Source of the DNA: Alicyclobacillaceae bacterium
GTDB taxonomy: Bacteria > Bacillota > Bacilli > Alicyclobacillales > Alicyclobacillaceae
NCBI GenBank assembly: GCA_019683615.1
Contig: JADGIC010000006.1
Location: forward strand, 1-36,109
Direction: 5' to 3'
DNA length: 36,109 nucleotides
Position numbers and translations under genes: made by a program. The notes under the pieces are model-generated. The model was not told the origin of the DNA. It worked only from the letters and a program-made list of their open reading frames with translations, and did not search any database. Each line of letters begins with the position of its first letter. Positions within the stretch are counted from its first letter, which is position 1. This document shows positions 7,344 through 14,401 of this stretch, in pieces.

Positions 7344-8237
7344 TCACAGAACGGTCTTTCCGAACAGGGATTCCAGCAACTCCACCGCCATCCGACCTGT
7401 CCGGTTGTGTTCGTCCAAGATCGGATTCACCTCGACCACATCCACCGATGTGAGTAAACCGGACGCTGACAGCAATTCCATGGCCAGATGGCCTTCCCGG
7501 TACGTGACACCGCCGTTCACCGGAGTGCCCACCCCGGGTGCGAACATGGGGTCCAGTGCATCCAAATCCAGGCTCAGGTGAATCCCTCCGCCAGCCCCGG
7601 CGATGCGAATCGCGTCTTCCATCACCAGCCCCATGCCCCTGCGGTCAATCTCCGCCATCGTGAACACGTGGATCCCGGACTGGCGAACGATGCGAGCCTC
7701 ATCTGGATCAATGGAGCGGACACACACCAACGCCACCCTGGATGCCTGCAGCTTCGGCGCAAACCCGGCAAACCTCACGAGGTCCGGGTGGCCGTACCCG
7801 AGGCTGGCGGCCAACGGCATTCCGTGGATGTTGCCGCTGGGCGTTGTTTCGTCAGTGTTCATGTCGCCGTGCGCGTCGAACCAGATCACGCCGACGTCGG
7901 GCTTCACCTTGGCGACGCCGGCAACCGTGCCGATGGAGATGCTGTGGTCACCGCCCAGGATGACTGGGACGTGGCCTTGAGCCAAGGTGCGTTCGACAAC
8001 CGCGCAGATCCCTTCACACATCCGCACCACTTCATGCAAGTACTTCAGCTTCGGATGTGTCACGGTGTGCATCTCGGGGGTGGGCACCTCCACGTTGCCG
8101 AGATCCTGGACGGAATAGCCCAGCCGCTCCAGGCGTTCCTGCAGCCCGGCGTAGCGGATGGCACTTGGTCCCATGTCCACGCCCCGCCGACTCTGTCCAA
8201 CGTCCGACGGCGCCCCGATAATCCTCAATTCTTTCAT
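7344..8237 (-). CDS. rocF: Arginase
   Basis: Arginase hydrolyses arginine to ornithine and urea. The ATG at 8237 has a good site (GGAGGGAG) and gives 297 residues, against 296 for B. subtilis RocF. Manganese ligands are clear: GGDHS (H98), DAHGD (D121, H123, D125) and SLDLDALDP (D224, D226). The SGNIHGMP segment that binds the substrate amino acid group is present, which favours arginase over agmatinase. It is divergent from pdaB across 172 bp. Arginine may serve as a nitrogen source in vegetative growth, but regulation cannot be read here; no clear RocR/AhrC-type site was seen. Confidence 0.94.
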   Translation of the reverse strand: MKELRIIGAPSDVGQSRRGVDMGPSAIRYAGLQERLERLGYSVQDLGNVEVPTPEMHTVTHPKLKYLHEVVRMCEGICAVVERTLAQGHVPVILGGDHSISIGTVAGVAKVKPDVGVIWFDAHGDMNTDETTPSGNIHGMPLAASLGYGHPDLVRFAGFAPKLQASRVALVCVRSIDPDEARIVRQSGIHVFTMAEIDRRGMGLVMEDAIRIAGAGGGIHLSLDLDALDPMFAPGVGTPVNGGVTYREGHLAMELLSASGLLTSVDVVEVNPILDEHNRTGRMAVELLESLFGKTVL

Positions 8238-8307
8238 CAGGTCTCCCTCCGCGCAGTACCTGTGGTCAGTTTCCATCGTATGCGGCCGGCCAATGCACGG
8301 CCGAGCC

Positions 8308-8336
8308 GTATAGGCCCAAGACGCCCGGCATACACT
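8308..8336 (+). promoter_or_regulatory. Candidate sigma-E promoter for pdaB
   Basis: GTATA (8308-8312), 16-bp spacer, CATACACT (8329-8336). The -10 agrees with the B. subtilis sigma-E consensus CATACA-n-T, and the -35 keeps the ATA core. It fits mother-cell expression of pdaB. Part of the same stretch also resembles forespore promoters, so the sigma factor is not certain. Confidence 0.5.
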
Positions 8337-8409
8337 GGTCAGGGACGTGCTTTGCCGCCGCGCATCTGCGGGCGCGGCCGCCACAGCGAGATGACGAGGA
8401 GGTACAGCG

Positions 8410-9144
8410 ATGCGGGAAGGGAAGCGGGCGTTGGCCTTGACGGCTGTAATTGCGCTGTTCATCGGCGTGCTGTTCGCCGCGACCGGGAACCTGCGCGCAT
8501 TCGCCGCGGAGAAAGCGCCTGCCGCCGTTTACAAAGTGGAGACCGAGAAGAAAATCGTCGCCCTGACGTTCGACATCTCGTGGGGTAACAAGGTTCCCGA
8601 ACCGGTACTCGACACGCTCGAACGCGAGGGCGTCAAAAAGGCCACGTTCTTTTTGAGCGGGCCGTGGACATTGCGACACCCCGCCATTGCCAAGCGAATT
8701 CAGGCGATGGGCTACGAAATTGGCAACCACGGCCACCTTCACAAAGACTTTTCCAATTATCCGGACAGCTGGATTCGTCAGCAGGTGGCGTTGTCCGAGA
8801 AGGCCATTCACCAGGTGACCGGGGTGCGCACGCGGTTGATTCGAACCCCGAACGGCGACTTTGACCAGCGGGTGTTGCGCTGCCTGAACAACATGGGGTA
8901 CACGGTGATTCAGTGGCACACTGACTCATTGGATTGGAAAAACCCTGGCGTGAACGCCATCACCAACCGGGTGTTGACGCGCGTCGTCCCCGGCGACATC
9001 ATCCTGATGCACGCCAGCGACTCCTCGAAGCAAATTGTGCAGGCGCTGCCCCGGATCATCCGCGGCCTGCGCGCCAAAGGGTATGAATTTGTGACCGTGT
9101 CGGAGTTGTTGGCTGAAGCCAACGTCAAGACCGATGTGAGTTGA
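8410..9144 (+). CDS. pdaB: PdaB-type polysaccharide deacetylase family protein (sporulation)
   Basis: The 244-residue exported protein has an N-terminal signal or anchor (about residues 7-25) and a carbohydrate esterase 4 (NodB) domain. The domain carries the PdaB-specific motif TFDISWG (53-59) instead of TFDDGP, so D55 is kept and the second, metal-binding Asp is absent. GNHGHLH (105-111) supplies metal-binding histidines, and RTPNGD replaces the usual R-P-P-x-G motif. In B. subtilis, PdaB is needed to keep the spore cortex stable late in sporulation. ATG 8410 has GAGGAGG 8 bp upstream. It is on the plus strand, divergent from rocF and convergent with kbaA, whose stop is only 5 bp away. Confidence 0.92.
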   Translation: MREGKRALALTAVIALFIGVLFAATGNLRAFAAEKAPAAVYKVETEKKIVALTFDISWGNKVPEPVLDTLEREGVKKATFFLSGPWTLRHPAIAKRIQAMGYEIGNHGHLHKDFSNYPDSWIRQQVALSEKAIHQVTGVRTRLIRTPNGDFDQRVLRCLNNMGYTVIQWHTDSLDWKNPGVNAITNRVLTRVVPGDIILMHASDSSKQIVQALPRIIRGLRAKGYEFVTVSELLAEANVKTDVS

Positions 9145-9149
9145 GTTGT

Positions 9150-9881
9150 TCACGGCCCCTTGGAATTCCGCGTCGCGCGATGACGGGCATGGGACTGTGC
9201 AGCAGCCGGCCCGGACGGCGGTGCGGTGGGTGCGGAGAGCGCCGGTTGCCACACGTCGCCCGGGCTGGCGCCCTTGGCATCGGTGGGAGCAGGGTTTTCA
9301 GCAACCGAAGTGTGTGATCGTTTCGTCAAAAGTTTTCCAAAGACGAGGATCAAGTACACGTTGCAGGCCATCATCACGATGCCTGTGGCATCGGCGATCG
9401 GCCCTGCGTAGTACCAGATGACGAGCAGCCAGTCGACAATTGTGAACACGTACAGGAAAAATACCGTCGGAAGGTAACTTCCGGGGCCGGACAACCTCCG
9501 CTTCCACACAGCAGCCGCAAGAGCGACGGCCAACGGCCACAAAGCCTCGACCAGGAACGTCCAGTACGGCTCGTGATGGACCGGATGGTGGGCCACCTCG
9601 CTGCGATAGCGCATCCACAGCATGTCGTACAGGACGACGCCAATCAGCAGCAGCTGCGCCCACCGCCAAACCCGCCTCGGCAAGGTCATGTTTGCGATAA
9701 AGTTCAGCGTCAAGTAGGCCCAAAACCCCATCAGGCTCGTGGTGGCGAGGAAGCCCCCCTCGATAAGCCCGGTGTACCAATGAACATGTATCCAAATACC
9801 GCTGACGGCGGTCAACACGCCGACAACAGCACCGAGAAAGACAGTGCTGAACAGCAAAAAGACAAACCGATCCAGTCTCAT
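9150..9881 (-). CDS. kbaA: KinB signalling pathway activation protein KbaA
   Basis: KbaA is an integral membrane protein required for KinB activation of the sporulation phosphorelay in B. subtilis. Six hydrophobic segments are visible, beginning with FVFLLFSTVFLGAVVGVL after the start MRLDR. The ATG at 9881 (GGGAGG 8 bp upstream) gives 243 residues and is preferred over an in-frame TTG at 9905, which would overlap the predicted -10. B. subtilis KbaA has about 198 residues. The extra C-terminal tail of roughly 50 residues, rich in A, P and S, looks disordered and is unlike the rest. It is divergent from gerD. Confidence 0.88.
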   Translation of the reverse strand: MRLDRFVFLLFSTVFLGAVVGVLTAVSGIWIHVHWYTGLIEGGFLATTSLMGFWAYLTLNFIANMTLPRRVWRWAQLLLIGVVLYDMLWMRYRSEVAHHPVHHEPYWTFLVEALWPLAVALAAAVWKRRLSGPGSYLPTVFFLYVFTIVDWLLVIWYYAGPIADATGIVMMACNVYLILVFGKLLTKRSHTSVAENPAPTDAKGASPGDVWQPALSAPTAPPSGPAAAQSHARHRATRNSKGP

Positions 9882-9904
9882 TCCGTGGTCCTCCCAACAC
9901 CCCA

Positions 9905-9934
9905 ATCATACCTCAGCCGGCGGGTTGTCCACAA
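9905..9934 (-). promoter_or_regulatory. Candidate sigma-A promoter for kbaA
   Basis: Minus strand: TTGTGG (9934-9929), 18-bp spacer, TATGAT (9910-9905). The -10 matches 5 of 6; the -35 is weak. An alternative -35 is TGGACA with a 15-bp spacer. Transcription would begin near 9898, leaving a short leader with the kbaA ribosome site. Confidence 0.4.
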
Positions 9935-10003
9935 ACAGGTGCCAGCGGCAAAGACGCAGAAAGCAGTGCCATCCTGGATGGTCGCGCGGCCGCCTCCCCG
10001 TCC

Positions 10004-10033
10004 GCATAACGGATCCGGCACAGGCGCATACTG
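10004..10033 (+). promoter_or_regulatory. Candidate sigma-G (forespore) promoter for gerD
   Basis: GCATA (10004-10008), 18-bp spacer, CATACTG (10027-10033). This fits the forespore sigma-G pattern GHATR-N17/18-CATWHTA in all but the last base. B. subtilis gerD is known to be sigma-G-dependent, so this agrees with expectation. The start point would be near 10040, about 43 nt before the gerD GTG. Confidence 0.62.
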
Positions 10034-10082
10034 TCGGCGTGCGCGGACAGACTTGCAAACGCAGAACAGGGGATGATGGTCC

Positions 10083-10754
10083 GTGAGAAGTCGGCGAAAG
10101 CTGTGGCCCGCCGCTTTGGTCGCCGTGCTTGCCGTCGGCTGCGGCGGATCGATGGAGGCGGACGTCAGCGGCGCCGGAGGCCCGCAGGATTACGGCACGA
10201 CCAAACAAATGGTCATCGACATCCTGCACTCGCCGGAAGGCCGCAAGGCCATCGAGGAGATGGCGAAAGACCCGCAGTTCCGGCAGCAGATTGCCATCTC
10301 GGAGGCGGACGTGGCGAAGGCAGTCGAAAATACGCTGCAGACGAGAAAAAGCCAGTCGTTTCTGACTGAACAAGCAAAGGATCCCAAGTTCGCCGCGGCT
10401 CTGGCCAAGGCGGTTCAGCCGGAGCTGATCCAACTGCAGAAGCAGTTAATGAAGGACCCGGAATACCAAAAAGACTTGCTGGTATTGTTGAAGTCCCCGG
10501 ATTTTACGAAGAACGTTCAGCAACTCTTGCAGACACCGGAAATGCGGGGGCAAATCATGAAGATCATGACGGAGGCCTTGCAGACGCCGAGCTTCCGCAT
10601 GCAGTTTGAGGATGCCCTCAAAAACGCTGTCGCCGAATCGATTCAGGCCGCGGGCGGCAAGCAGCAAGGCGGCGGGCAAGGCCAAGGCGGCCAGGGCCAA
10701 AGTGGTCAGGGACAAGGCGGTCAGGAACAAGGTGGTCAGGAACAAGGTGGTTGA
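10083..10754 (+). CDS. gerD: Spore germination lipoprotein GerD
   Basis: GerD is a spore inner-membrane lipoprotein that clusters nutrient germinant receptors into the germinosome. The GTG start at 10083 gives a 223-residue product with a lipoprotein signal ending LAVGC, so C20 is the lipidated cysteine. The body is helical and carries repeated DP/SP-x-F units (MAKDPQF, QAKDPKF, MKDPEY, LKSPDF, LQTPSF), typical of GerD. The last ~30 residues are a Gly/Gln-rich repeat (GGQGQGG type), encoded by near-identical short DNA repeats. The next frames upstream have ATG codons (10073, 10076), but these are out of frame. It is convergent with salA, with a 13-bp hairpin between them. Confidence 0.92.
   Translation: MRSRRKLWPAALVAVLAVGCGGSMEADVSGAGGPQDYGTTKQMVIDILHSPEGRKAIEEMAKDPQFRQQIAISEADVAKAVENTLQTRKSQSFLTEQAKDPKFAAALAKAVQPELIQLQKQLMKDPEYQKDLLVLLKSPDFTKNVQQLLQTPEMRGQIMKIMTEALQTPSFRMQFEDALKNAVAESIQAAGGKQQGGGQGQGGQGQSGQGQGGQEQGGQEQGG
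10665..10751 (+). repeat. Short tandem repeats coding the Gly/Gln tail of GerD
   Basis: Units of 6-12 bases of the type ggccaaggc / ggtcaggaacaa recur through the last ~29 codons of gerD. The final two units (ggtcaggaacaa) are identical. Such DNA can change length by slippage in steps that keep the frame. Confidence 0.75.
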
Positions 10755-10781
10755 GGTGGGGGCGTCAGTTGACGCGTGCAG

Positions 10782-10822
10782 CGCGACAGGCCGGCGTGCC
10801 CGCAGGACACCGGCCTGTCGCG
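10782..10822. terminator. Bidirectional hairpin between gerD and salA
   Basis: CGCGACAGGCCGG (10782-10794) pairs perfectly with CCGGCCTGTCGCG (10810-10822), a 13-bp stem with a 15-nt loop. It lies just past the stop codons of the convergent gerD (+) and salA (-). On plus it is followed by ttgtctct, a weak T tract; on minus there is no good T run. Confidence 0.6.
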
Positions 10823-10839
10823 TTGTCTCTGGTACGGTA

Positions 10840-11919
10840 TCAGGTAGAGCGCACCGTGGCTCGCAGCCCGGTCGCGGCGATGACTTGGCGGGCGAGATTG
10901 TGTATGGCTTCGCGTTGCGGTGTTCCTTCGGCAAATATCATGCCACGCCCGGAGGTGGCGGGCAGCACAGGGATTTGCACCAATAACCGGGTGCGTAGTT
11001 CCGCAGCCACGCGCGCCCCGCCGCCCTGTCCGAAGATGTAGGTCCGCTCCCCGCAGTGGCCGCATTCGACGTATGACATGTTCTCCACGACGCCAAGGAT
11101 TTCGTGGTTTGTCCGCAGGCCCATCAGACCCGCGCGGACGGCCACGTCTGCAGCGTTGGCCTGCGGCGTCGTGACAATCAATTCCTTGCTTTTGGGCAGC
11201 AATTGGTGTACGTCCAGCGCTACATCGCCCGTTCCCGGCGGCAGGTCGAGCAACACGACGTCAACATCGCCCCAGTGCACCTCTCCGAAGAAGTTTCGCA
11301 ACATCTTCCCCAGCATCGGGCCCCGCCAGACCACCGGATGGTTCTCAGGCACGAAGAAGTGCATGGAAATCAGCTTGACCCCGTGCGATTCAATCGGAAG
11401 GATCAAGTCGTCGATGACCGTCGGGCGTTGGTCATCAACGCCAAAGATAGCCGGGATGCTGAAGCCGTAAATGTCTGCGTCGACCAGCCCGACCCGCAAC
11501 CCGTGTGCCGCCATGGCGATGGCGAGGTTGGCCGACACGGTCGACTTGCCGACACCCCCCTTGCCGGAAGCGACGGCAATAAACACGACGCCCTTGGCAG
11601 GGTCCAGCAGCGGCGGAACCGCCTGCTGCTCCTGGCGACCGCGCAACTTCGCCGCAAAGCGGGCGCGTTCTTCGTCGCTCATGCTGCCAATCCGCAGGTT
11701 CACCGAAGTCACGCCCGGCAGGGCCGCGACCTTTTCCCGCACCGCCTGTTCAATCGTATTGCGAAGCGGGCAGCCACCGATGGTCAGCACGACCTCAAGG
11801 CTCACCTGTCCCCCATCTATATGAATGTCCTTGACCATTTCAAGCTCAACAATGCTCTTGTGAATTTCCGGATCCTCGACGTCCCGGAGGGCCTCCAAGA
11901 CCTGCTCCCGCGTGACCAA
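10840..11919 (-). CDS. salA: SalA, Mrp/NBP35-family P-loop ATPase
   Basis: This is a Mrp-family ATPase. In B. subtilis the orthologue SalA acts on the expression of scoC and extracellular protease genes; related Mrp/ApbC proteins carry Fe-S clusters. An N-terminal DUF59 (MIP18-like) domain spans residues 1-90. The deviant Walker A GKGGVGKST is at 119-127, followed by VDADIYG and LDLPPGTGD. A CxxC (ECGHC) late in the protein could hold a shared metal site. Starting at TTG 11919 (AAGGGGG about 8 bp upstream) gives 359 residues, against 352 in B. subtilis. The in-frame region further upstream is not family-like. It is downstream of the unknown gene at 11975-12457. Confidence 0.9.
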   Translation of the reverse strand: MVTREQVLEALRDVEDPEIHKSIVELEMVKDIHIDGGQVSLEVVLTIGGCPLRNTIEQAVREKVAALPGVTSVNLRIGSMSDEERARFAAKLRGRQEQQAVPPLLDPAKGVVFIAVASGKGGVGKSTVSANLAIAMAAHGLRVGLVDADIYGFSIPAIFGVDDQRPTVIDDLILPIESHGVKLISMHFFVPENHPVVWRGPMLGKMLRNFFGEVHWGDVDVVLLDLPPGTGDVALDVHQLLPKSKELIVTTPQANAADVAVRAGLMGLRTNHEILGVVENMSYVECGHCGERTYIFGQGGGARVAAELRTRLLVQIPVLPATSGRGMIFAEGTPQREAIHNLARQVIAATGLRATVRST

Positions 11920-11974
11920 TCGGGACACCCCCTTGATGGTTCGGAATCTCTGCTCCAGTGTACAGCATCCCTGG

Positions 11975-12457
11975 TTAGTTGCCAAACGGGCAGTGCACAA
12001 AAGCGTACCTTGCCCGGCCCCGTTCCATCCAGGTAACGGTGACGTCCACGGGGGCGGGATCGCCGTCGGCAAACCAAACGCTGCCCCCGGCGGGCAGCGT
12101 GTAGGGAGGAGGCAACGGTGCGAGATCCAACGGGGGGCGCTTCGTCTGGTCCGTCCCCGGGTCTGCCAGCCCCAGAATCGGCAGCGGGTTACCGCTCCAG
12201 CCGATGATGGTCATATGTTGCAGCGGCCGTGGGAGTTGGTTGTCCAGCCGAAACACAGGCACGCCTTGCCACGTCTGCTCGGCTGGGGAAAGAATGAGCG
12301 CGGATGCCTCCGCCGCATCTGCGACGGCGATGCGTGAGTCCGCATGCGGTGGCGGCCACGGGCGGTGTGTTCGGGCGACCCCGGCGTACAACAGCCAGGC
12401 CAGGCATGCCATCCAGACGAAGCCCACGATGCCGTGCGTGCGTTTCAGACCAGCCAT
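11975..12457 (-). CDS. Unknown membrane-anchored or exported protein
   Basis: No family is recognised. From ATG 12457 the product has 160 residues. A signal-anchor (about residues 9-26: IVGFVWMACLAWLLYAGVA) is followed by a Pro-rich exterior domain without repeats or catalytic motifs; a single Cys lies near the C-terminus. The start lies 14 bp past the cwlD stop, and GAGGGG abuts it with no spacer, so the start is uncertain; an in-frame TTG at 12502 would overlap cwlD. The gene is wedged between cwlD and salA, which are adjacent in B. subtilis. A role in the spore or cell surface is possible but unproven. Confidence 0.6.
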   Translation of the reverse strand: MAGLKRTHGIVGFVWMACLAWLLYAGVARTHRPWPPPHADSRIAVADAAEASALILSPAEQTWQGVPVFRLDNQLPRPLQHMTIIGWSGNPLPILGLADPGTDQTKRPPLDLAPLPPPYTLPAGGSVWFADGDPAPVDVTVTWMERGRARYAFVHCPFGN

Positions 12458-12470
12458 CCCCTCTGCCCGG

Positions 12471-13307
12471 TCAATCTGCACTTGACTGCGGGTTGGATCC
12501 AAAATACGCGAGCAGTCCCGTGTACAGGCTCAGTGCGACGATTCGTTGGTAACGGTCGGTCGCCAGATGGGCTGCCTCCTGGGGATTGGATAAGAACCCA
12601 ACCTCTGCGAGTACAGCCGGCCCGGCGATCCGCTTGAGCAGGTACAACGTGCTCATGTCGTCCGGTTGGCGAGATGTCGGTAGCAGCAAGGCGCGAAAGG
12701 AAGCTTGTATGTCGTCGGCCATGCGCTTGCCCTCCGCGTTCCCGCGCATGTAGATGGTGTGTGCGCCGCGCCAGACCGATTCCGGTACGGCGTTGCAATG
12801 GATGCTGACAAACGCGTCCGGCCTCTTGCTGCGCGTGAACTCCAGCCTGCGCCGGAGGTCTCCTTGGTGGCGGCGGCCTGCCGCGCGGTCTGCCGGATCC
12901 GCCAGGTCGGTGTCTGTCGTCCGCGTCAGGTACACGACAGCGCCAGCCTGCCGCAGCAGTTCGGCGAGGTGTAGTGCAACCGGGAGTGTGATGTCCTTCT
13001 CCTTCAATCCGCGCTGGCCAACGGCTCCGCTGTCGGGTCCGCCGTGACCGGCATCCACCACAATCACCCGGCCGACCAGTCCCGGCTCCCCGCCGCAGGC
13101 GACTCCTGCTTCTGCTCTTGGCGTCCCGCACCCCCACGCGCCGGTGAGCAGTGCCCACCCTGCGACTGCACCCATCGCTGCGCGAAATGCCCGCGACCTG
13201 GCAGCGCCGCTGCAGAGCGAGCGTATCCTGCGGGAGGCTGTGGACCTTGACACTGTGGACAACGCGGCCATCCTCCGTTTCCGTCTTGGTGCGATTGCTG
13301 TAACCAT
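12471..13307 (-). CDS. cwlD: CwlD, N-acetylmuramoyl-L-alanine amidase (spore cortex)
   Basis: This Amidase_3 zinc enzyme removes peptide side chains from muramic acid. With a deacetylase it creates muramic delta-lactam in the spore cortex, which marks the cortex for germination lysis. Zinc-site motifs are VVDAGHGGPDSGA, SIHCNA and the catalytic Glu in AEVGFLSNP. B. subtilis CwlD has 237 residues; from ATG 13307 this is 278, with an Arg-rich N-terminal stretch before a hydrophobic signal segment (GAVAGWALLTGAWGC). No ribosome site precedes 13307. A TTG at 13262 has GGAGG 9 bp upstream, and an ATG at 13175 gives 234 residues, so the start is open. A weak sigma-E-like -10 (CATAGACT, 13352-13345) lies upstream. 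Confidence 0.9.
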   Translation of the reverse strand: MVTAIAPRRKRRMAALSTVSRSTASRRIRSLCSGAARSRAFRAAMGAVAGWALLTGAWGCGTPRAEAGVACGGEPGLVGRVIVVDAGHGGPDSGAVGQRGLKEKDITLPVALHLAELLRQAGAVVYLTRTTDTDLADPADRAAGRRHQGDLRRRLEFTRSKRPDAFVSIHCNAVPESVWRGAHTIYMRGNAEGKRMADDIQASFRALLLPTSRQPDDMSTLYLLKRIAGPAVLAEVGFLSNPQEAAHLATDRYQRIVALSLYTGLLAYFGSNPQSSAD

Positions 13308-13373
13308 TCCAACGGGCTGTCAGGTGGCCCGGGTTGTCCTCTACAGTCTATGCAGCGCTCACGCCAATGATGA

Positions 13374-13438
13374 GCGAAAAACAAACAGCGCCGAGCGACT
13401 CCGGGGACACGGTGCGTCTCCCGGGAACTCGGCGCTGT
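13374..13438 (-). terminator. Rho-independent terminator after rpsI
   Basis: Minus strand: ACAGCGCCGAG (13438-13428) pairs perfectly with CTCGGCGCTGT (13395-13385), an 11-bp outer stem. Part of the interior also pairs (CCGGG/CCCGG). The stem is followed by TTGTTTTTCGC. It closes the rplM-rpsI unit and separates it from cwlD. Confidence 0.85.
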
Positions 13439-13471
13439 GGTCGACGGGCTTGCCGAACCGGCCTGCCCACC

Positions 13472-13864
13472 TTATCGCTTCGAGAACTGCGGCGCCCGGC
13501 GCGCGGCCTTGAGGCCGTATTTCTTGCGTTCCTTCATCCGCGCGTCGCGGGTCAGAAAGCCCGCCTTCTTGAGCGGAACCCGGAGTTCCGGATCCACCTT
13601 CAGCAGTGCCCGCGCGATGCCGTGCCGAATCGCCCCGGCTTGGCCGGATGTACCGCCCCCGTAGACGTTAGCGTAGACGTCGTAGCGGCTTAACGTATCG
13701 GTCAGCACGAGCGGCTGGACAATCACCCGGCGCAGTGATTCACGACCGAAATACTCTGTGACGTCGCGGTTGTTGACCCGAATCTTACCATCTCCGGGCA
13801 GCAGCCGCACACGTGCTACAGAGTGTTTGCGGCGCCCGGTCCCCCAGTACTGCACCTGTGCCAC
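13472..13864 (-). CDS. rpsI: 30S ribosomal protein S9
   Basis: S9 has 130 residues, the usual bacterial length. The N-terminus reads [16 protein letters not shown], and the C-terminal tail ends in FSKR, which reaches toward the P-site tRNA. The GTG at 13864 follows AAAGGGGG at good spacing. It is 32 bp downstream of rplM and is the last gene before the terminator at 13374-13438. The pairing rplM-rpsI is nearly universal in bacteria. Confidence 0.97.
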   Translation of the reverse strand: MAQVQYWGTGRRKHSVARVRLLPGDGKIRVNNRDVTEYFGRESLRRVIVQPLVLTDTLSRYDVYANVYGGGTSGQAGAIRHGIARALLKVDPELRVPLKKAGFLTRDARMKERKKYGLKAARRAPQFSKR

Positions 13865-13896
13865 CAGGAATCCCCCTTTCCTCTACGCCTGTTGAT

Positions 13897-14334
13897 TCAC
13901 TGTCCCGGCGTCCACGGCGTCGGCTGTTGGGCCTGATGCGGATGGTCCGGTCCTGCGTACACCTTCAATTTCGTGAACTGCTTTCGTCCCAGGGAATTGT
14001 GCGGCAACATGCCGCGCACAGCGCGCTCTAGAATGCGCTCCGGGTGTTTCTTGAGCAACTCGGCTGCCCGGATTTCCTTGAGGCCACCCGGGTATCCGGA
14101 ATGGTGCCGGTACACCTTGGTCTCCATCTTGTCGCCGGCGAACACCACTTTGTCCGCGTTCACCACGATGACAAAATCGCCGGTGTCCACGTGCGGGGTG
14201 TACTCCGGTTTATGCTTTCCGCGCAGCAACCTGGCGATCTCCGTCGCCAAACGGCCGACCCGCTGCCCCGTGGCGTCAATGACGTACCACTTGCGTGCCA
14301 CGGCGTTTGGCTTCGCCATGTACGTCTTCTGCAT
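13897..14334 (-). CDS. rplM: 50S ribosomal protein L13
   Basis: L13 has 145 residues, an early-assembling protein that binds 23S rRNA. It begins [33 protein letters not shown], and GMLPHN near the C-terminus are family landmarks. ATG 14334 has AGGAGGG at good spacing, and the in-frame extension to 14355 lacks one. It is 63 bp after truA, with a candidate promoter in that gap, and continues into rpsI. Confidence 0.97.
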   Translation of the reverse strand: MQKTYMAKPNAVARKWYVIDATGQRVGRLATEIARLLRGKHKPEYTPHVDTGDFVIVVNADKVVFAGDKMETKVYRHHSGYPGGLKEIRAAELLKKHPERILERAVRGMLPHNSLGRKQFTKLKVYAGPDHPHQAQQPTPWTPGQ

Positions 14335-14373
14335 CGGAGTCCCTCCTAAAGTCAAAAAAGCACCAATCTGTAG

Positions 14374-14401
14374 TTTATGATAAAGACATCCGCGCGGTCA
14401 A
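14374..14401 (-). promoter_or_regulatory. Candidate sigma-A promoter for rplM-rpsI
   Basis: Minus strand: TTGACC (14401-14396), 16-bp spacer, CATAAA (14379-14374). The -35 matches 5 of 6 and the -10 matches 4 of 6. The -35 overlaps the truA stop codon. This gap is visibly A/T-rich compared with its surroundings. Confidence 0.4.

Noticed and set aside
8238-8307. Promoter for rocF in the divergent gap
   Set aside because: TACGAT is present on minus, but no acceptable -35 is at the right distance.
8238-8462. N-terminal extension of arginase
   Set aside because: It would cross the divergent promoter region and the pdaB start; ATG 8237 has a good ribosome site and the family length.
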